64,000 bases of DNA from Rhodanobacter sp. MP7CTX1 (lineage in GTDB: Bacteria > Pseudomonadota > Gammaproteobacteria > Xanthomonadales > Rhodanobacteraceae). This document shows, in pieces, positions 60,665 to 64,000 of the stretch. Under the pieces are notes generated by a model. It was not told the origin of the DNA, ran no database searches, and worked only from the letters and a program-made list of their open reading frames with translations. The stretch's first letter is position 1, and every line of letters begins with the position of its first letter. The position numbers and the translations under genes are program-made. Where the stretch lies: positions 1 through 64,000 of the forward strand of contig NZ_JACHCN010000007.1 in NCBI RefSeq assembly GCF_014205795.1, given 5' to 3'.

Positions 60665-61168
60665 ATGTTGTCTTTGTCCGTTAATGGCGAGTCGCATTCG
60701 GTTGATGTCCCTCCTGATATGCCGCTGCTATGGGTCTTGCGAGACGTCATAGGGCTGACAGGCACCAAGTTTGGATGCGGCATCGCCCAATGCGGTGCCT
60801 GCACAGTGCATCTGGACGGACAACCTGTTCGGTCGTGCGTGCTCGCGGTCGGATCTATCGGCAGCAAGGCTGTTACGACGATCGAAGCCATCGGCGATAC
60901 GCCCAGCGGTCAGAAGATCCAGCAAGCCTGGCTGGATGCCGATGTGGTGCAGTGCGGCTACTGCCAGTCCGGACAGATCATGTCGGCGACGGCGTTGCTC
61001 AAGCGGTCGCCCAATCCCACCGACGCGGAAATCGATGCCGCCATGTCGGGAAATATCTGCCGTTGCGCTACCTACGTACGTATTCGCGCGGCCATCAAAC
61101 AGGCGGCGACGGGCAAGCCCGAGGGCATGCAGACGATCGTTACCGCGCCCGAGGGAGCGGCATCATGA
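60665..61168 (+). CDS. 2Fe-2S subunit of a molybdenum hydroxylase (IorA-like)
   Basis: This 167-residue small subunit has two 2Fe-2S clusters, as in isoquinoline 1-oxidoreductase or aldehyde oxidase alpha-type subunits. The plant-type cluster is [20 protein letters not shown] with a further Cys in RSCVLAV; the second is in [19 protein letters not shown] and [10 protein letters not shown]. It passes electrons from the molybdenum centre on to the cytochrome. The start 60665 gives [13 protein letters not shown]; an upstream ATG adds 4 residues. Its stop overlaps the large subunit start by 4 bases. No FAD subunit is encoded, consistent with IorAB-type enzymes. Confidence 0.95.
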   Translation: MLSLSVNGESHSVDVPPDMPLLWVLRDVIGLTGTKFGCGIAQCGACTVHLDGQPVRSCVLAVGSIGSKAVTTIEAIGDTPSGQKIQQAWLDADVVQCGYCQSGQIMSATALLKRSPNPTDAEIDAAMSGNICRCATYVRIRAAIKQAATGKPEGMQTIVTAPEGAAS

Positions 61169-63456
61169 AGCCGAATGCGGGTAGCCCCGGGAGCGTCGAC
61201 AACAAGACCTCCGACCGCGTCGACTTGAGCCGACGCCGTGCGATCCAGTCCGGTGGCCTGGCCATCGCCTTCCTCTGGCTGGGCGGCGGCGGTGTCGCTC
61301 AAGCGATGATCAACGCTCGGCGGCAACCTGGTGACGCCGCAGCGGCACTGGCGGACGGGAATCCACCTTTCGCGCCGAACGCTTTCATACGCATCGACAC
61401 CGACGGCGCGGTGCGGCTGGTGATGTCGTCCGCCGAGATGGGGCAGGCGATCTATACCGGTTCGAGCATGTTGCTTGCCGAAGAACTGGGTGTTGGCCTG
61501 GACCAGATCACGGTGGAGCATTCTCCAGCCAGCGACGAGTTGTACGGCACGCCGATGCTGGGTGGGCAGATTACCGGCGGATCCACCAGTACGCGCAGTA
61601 CCTGGCAGGTGCTACGAGAAGCAGGTGCCGTTGCGCGCACGATGCTAATCAGTGTCGCGGCAGAACAGTGGCATGTTGATCCGTCGACATGCACGGTGGA
61701 TCGAGGTGTCGTACACCACACGGTTTCAGGCCGTAGCCTGGGGTTTGGCGAGCTGGCATCGGCAGCCGGCAAGCTACCGATGCCGGACAAGGTGCAGTTG
61801 AAGGATCCCAAGGACTTCCAGCTGATTGGCAAGCCGATGCGGCGCGTGGATTCTGCCGACAAAGTGAAGGGTGCCACTCAGTTTGGTATCGATGTGCGGC
61901 TGCCAGGCATGAAGATCGCGGTCGTCAAGGCATGTCCGGTTCTCAACGGAAAACTCGCCAAGGTCGATGACAAAGCAGCCAGGGCCATACCTGGTGTGGT
62001 CGACGTGATACGTATCGATGACGCGGTTGCCGTGGTCGGCGACAATTTCTGGGTGGCGAAGCAAGGCCTGGATGCACTGGATATCACCTGGCACCCAGGC
62101 GAAAACGCCAACCTCACGACGCAACAACTCCGCGACGCGCTGGTGGAAAGTTCGCTCAACGGCAAGTCGATCATTGCGCGCGAGGTCGGCAGCCGGCCGG
62201 CTGACGGGACGGTAGTCGAGTCGCAGTATCAGTCGCCCATGCTCGCGCATGCGACGATGGAGCCGCTCAACGCCACCGTTTTCGTGACCTCGGACAAATG
62301 CGAAATTTGGGTGGGCAGCCAAGTGCCTGCGCGTGTTCTCAGCACCGCGGCAAAGATCACCGGCCTGTCCGAAGACAAGGTCATCGTGCACAACCAGTAT
62401 CTCGGCGGTGGCTTCGGGAGACGGCTGGAAACGGACTCGCCCGAGCAGGCTGTTGCCTTCGCGAAACAGATGTCGTATCCGCTCAAGGTCATCTGGACGC
62501 GAGAGGAAGATATCCGCCACGATCGCGTGCGGCCGATGTACCACGATCGCATTTCGGCGGTGCTCGACGCCAATGGCCGGCCGGTCTGGTATGGCTATCG
62601 CACGAGCGGAGGCACGGTGTTGGGGCGCTTCGCCCCGGGGGCCATGGGCAAGGACGGTCTCGACAGCGATGCTATCGAGTGCGCGATCGAACCGCCTTAC
62701 GACATTCCCAATGTGAAGGTCGAGTGGATTCGCCACGATATGCCTCCAGGCCTGGTCGTCGGTTGGTGGCGAGGTGTGGGATCGACGCATAACTTGTTCG
62801 TTATCGAAAGCTTTATGGACGAGCTTGCACATCACGCCGGCAAGGATCCGCTGGAGTACCGTCGCGCGCTGCTGCAAAAGAATCCGCGGACGTTGGCGGT
62901 GCTCAATCTGGCTGCCGAAAAAATAGGCTGGGGCAGTAGTCCACTGCCCTCGCGGGTTGCACGCGGTATCGCGCTGGGCGAGCCATTCGGCAGTCGGGTG
63001 TGTGCCATCGTCGAGGTCGAGGTTACCGCGCAGGGTGAGGTGCGTTTGCGCCGTGCCGTGGTTTCCCTGGATTGCGGCATCGGGGTCAACCCCAGTTCCA
63101 TCGAAGCCCAAATCCAGGGCGGCCTCTTATTCGGTCTCAGCGCAGCCCTGTATAACGAGATCACGATCAAAGACGGTGCGATCGAGCAGGGCAACTTCTA
63201 TGACTATCGAGTTCTGCGAATCAACGAAACGCCGTTGATCGAAGTTCATCGCGTCGAAAACAACGAAGCACCCGGTGGTCTGGGCGAAGTGGGCACGGCC
63301 ATTGCGGCACCGGCCTTGGCCAATGCGATCTTTGCTGCGACTGGCGTGCGTCTTTACAAGCTTCCGGTTGATCGAAGTCTGCTGGTGCAGGACGCCGCTG
63401 CACTCAAGAGCGTGGTATCTGCGGCCGCCGCCAGCGATGGGAGGATGGCGCCATGA
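61165..63456 (+). CDS. Molybdopterin-binding large subunit of aldehyde/isoquinoline oxidoreductase type
   Basis: This 763-residue catalytic subunit of the xanthine oxidase superfamily has a Tat-like signal: [22 protein letters not shown] near residues 22-43 (RRR followed by a hydrophobic run), so export to the periplasm is likely. Motifs: [23 protein letters not shown], then the '[24 protein letters not shown]' type domain, [24 protein letters not shown] (molybdopterin contact GGGFGRR), [26 protein letters not shown] and C-terminal [24 protein letters not shown] with the Glu of the active site (GExG). It oxidises an aldehyde or N-heterocycle with water as oxygen donor. The start 61165 matches the overlap with the small subunit. 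Confidence 0.94.
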   Translation: MKPNAGSPGSVDNKTSDRVDLSRRRAIQSGGLAIAFLWLGGGGVAQAMINARRQPGDAAAALADGNPPFAPNAFIRIDTDGAVRLVMSSAEMGQAIYTGSSMLLAEELGVGLDQITVEHSPASDELYGTPMLGGQITGGSTSTRSTWQVLREAGAVARTMLISVAAEQWHVDPSTCTVDRGVVHHTVSGRSLGFGELASAAGKLPMPDKVQLKDPKDFQLIGKPMRRVDSADKVKGATQFGIDVRLPGMKIAVVKACPVLNGKLAKVDDKAARAIPGVVDVIRIDDAVAVVGDNFWVAKQGLDALDITWHPGENANLTTQQLRDALVESSLNGKSIIAREVGSRPADGTVVESQYQSPMLAHATMEPLNATVFVTSDKCEIWVGSQVPARVLSTAAKITGLSEDKVIVHNQYLGGGFGRRLETDSPEQAVAFAKQMSYPLKVIWTREEDIRHDRVRPMYHDRISAVLDANGRPVWYGYRTSGGTVLGRFAPGAMGKDGLDSDAIECAIEPPYDIPNVKVEWIRHDMPPGLVVGWWRGVGSTHNLFVIESFMDELAHHAGKDPLEYRRALLQKNPRTLAVLNLAAEKIGWGSSPLPSRVARGIALGEPFGSRVCAIVEVEVTAQGEVRLRRAVVSLDCGIGVNPSSIEAQIQGGLLFGLSAALYNEITIKDGAIEQGNFYDYRVLRINETPLIEVHRVENNEAPGGLGEVGTAIAAPALANAIFAATGVRLYKLPVDRSLLVQDAAALKSVVSAAAASDGRMAP

Positions 63457-64000
63457 AACGTTTCCTCGGCATCGTGGTTGCACTGCTGATTGTCGGCGTG
63501 GCGGCCTATTTCTGGTTGAATCGCACTGATGCCTCGGAGGGCACTGCGCCGGTGATTGTCGGCGCTCCCGCGGCAGCCGATGTGCTTGCACGCGGCGAAT
63601 ATCTCACCAAGGCAGCGGACTGTACGGCCTGTCACACGGTGCCTGGTTCGGGCAAACACTTCGCCGGCGGTGTCGCGTTTCGTCTTCCATTCGGAACGAT
63701 TTATTCGTCGAATATCACGGCTGACGCGGATACCGGCATCGGCAGCTGGAGCGACGATGATTTCGTTCGTGCGGTGCGTGAAGGCATCCGCAAGGATGGC
63801 AAACGACTTTATCCCGCGTTTCCCTATACCTCTTACACGCAACTGAGCCGCCCCGATGTGCTCGCGATCAAGGCGTATCTGTCCAGTCTGCCCAAGATCT
63901 CGCAATCCACCAGGCCGAATGATCTCGGCTTTCCCTTCAATCAGCGCTGGGCGATGGGCTTCTGGAACGCGGCATTTTTCAAGAGTCAGCGTTTTGTTGC
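63453..64000 (+). CDS. Cytochrome c subunit of the molybdenum hydroxylase (partial)
   Basis: This gene runs past the right edge of the window. The visible part (182 codons) starts [21 protein letters not shown], a signal/anchor helix, then a first c-type heme site CTACH (about residue 58, in AADCTACHTVPG) with the segment YSSNITADADTGIGSWSDDDFVRAVREGIRKDGKRLYPAFPYTSYTQLS including the Met/Tyr region of multi-heme alcohol/aldehyde dehydrogenase cytochromes. Three heme domains are expected in the full protein, with about 400 residues in related three-subunit dehydrogenases. It overlaps the large subunit stop by 4 bases and is the electron acceptor of the complex. Confidence 0.93.
   Translation, partial: MKRFLGIVVALLIVGVAAYFWLNRTDASEGTAPVIVGAPAAADVLARGEYLTKAADCTACHTVPGSGKHFAGGVAFRLPFGTIYSSNITADADTGIGSWSDDDFVRAVREGIRKDGKRLYPAFPYTSYTQLSRPDVLAIKAYLSSLPKISQSTRPNDLGFPFNQRWAMGFWNAAFFKSQRFV

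Noticed and set aside
60730..61164. Long upstream extension of the molybdopterin subunit
   Set aside because: It would overlap the 2Fe-2S gene out of frame. The ATG at 61165 gives a Tat signal at the N-terminus and the usual 4-base overlap.
1..64000. CRISPR arrays, tRNA or rRNA genes, insertion sequences
   Set aside because: No regularly spaced repeats, cloverleaf-type sequence, rRNA segments or transposase frames were seen by reading; a tRNAscan or IS search would be the decisive check.

Overview
The window looks like a chromosomal segment of a high-GC gammaproteobacterium of the Xanthomonadales, most likely Rhodanobacteraceae (Rhodanobacter/Dyella-like). This rests on the run rpfE-like, recJ, prfB, lysS that I recall from Xanthomonas, the smc-zipA pair, and REP-type palindromes common in this order. 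No phage capsid, terminase, integrase or tRNA gene was seen.

Region 1 (1-16.2 kb) is housekeeping: agmatine deiminase, an ABC-F ATPase, an RpfE-like protein, recJ, a SpoIIAA-like protein, prfB with its programmed +1 frameshift, lysS, yciI, bolA, smc and zipA. Inside it, at 7.18-8.0 kb, is a complete-looking transcription attenuator: a 45-codon leader peptide with ten Asn codons, an antiterminator pairing and a strong terminator. It stands in front of an asparagine synthetase gene (asnB) that has lost most of its middle.

Region 2 (16.2-46.3 kb) is the most interesting part. After a universal stress protein comes a single-domain sigma-54 activator, then a near-perfect -24/-12 promoter with an inverted repeat upstream. 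A 27.6 kb same-strand gene run follows, mostly with overlapping starts and stops. It encodes an extracellular contractile injection system (eCIS, phage-tail-like): one sheath, one tube, a Pvc16-type cap protein, an AAA+ ATPase, a gp53-like protein with a separate LysM protein, gp27-like hub, gp5-like spike, spike tip, gp25, two J-like baseplate proteins, a tail-I/beta-helix protein and a DUF6519 protein with a histone-like tail. Embedded in it are two DUF4157 (eCIS core) proteins with HELxH motifs, a peptidoglycan-binding amidase-like protein and a small decayed gene. Three candidate cargo proteins share an N-terminal Arg-Lys/CxC...CxxC element.

Region 3 (46.4-58.7 kb) is an accessory stress and redox block: an orphan DUF2384 protein, Ohr, an MFS exporter, three tautomerase-like proteins (one without the catalytic proline), two SDRs, a VOC protein, an FAD disulfide oxidoreductase, an HD-domain protein, a quinone oxidoreductase, and an alpha/beta hydrolase divergent from a TetR regulator with its operator between them. 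Several clean inverted repeats lie in its promoters.

Region 4 (58.7 kb to the end) is a molybdenum hydroxylase cluster: MocA-like cytidylyltransferase and XdhC-type chaperone on the minus strand, then divergently a 2Fe-2S subunit, a Tat-exported molybdopterin subunit and a cytochrome c cut by the window end. Together they suggest a periplasmic aldehyde or heterocycle oxidase feeding electrons to cytochrome c.
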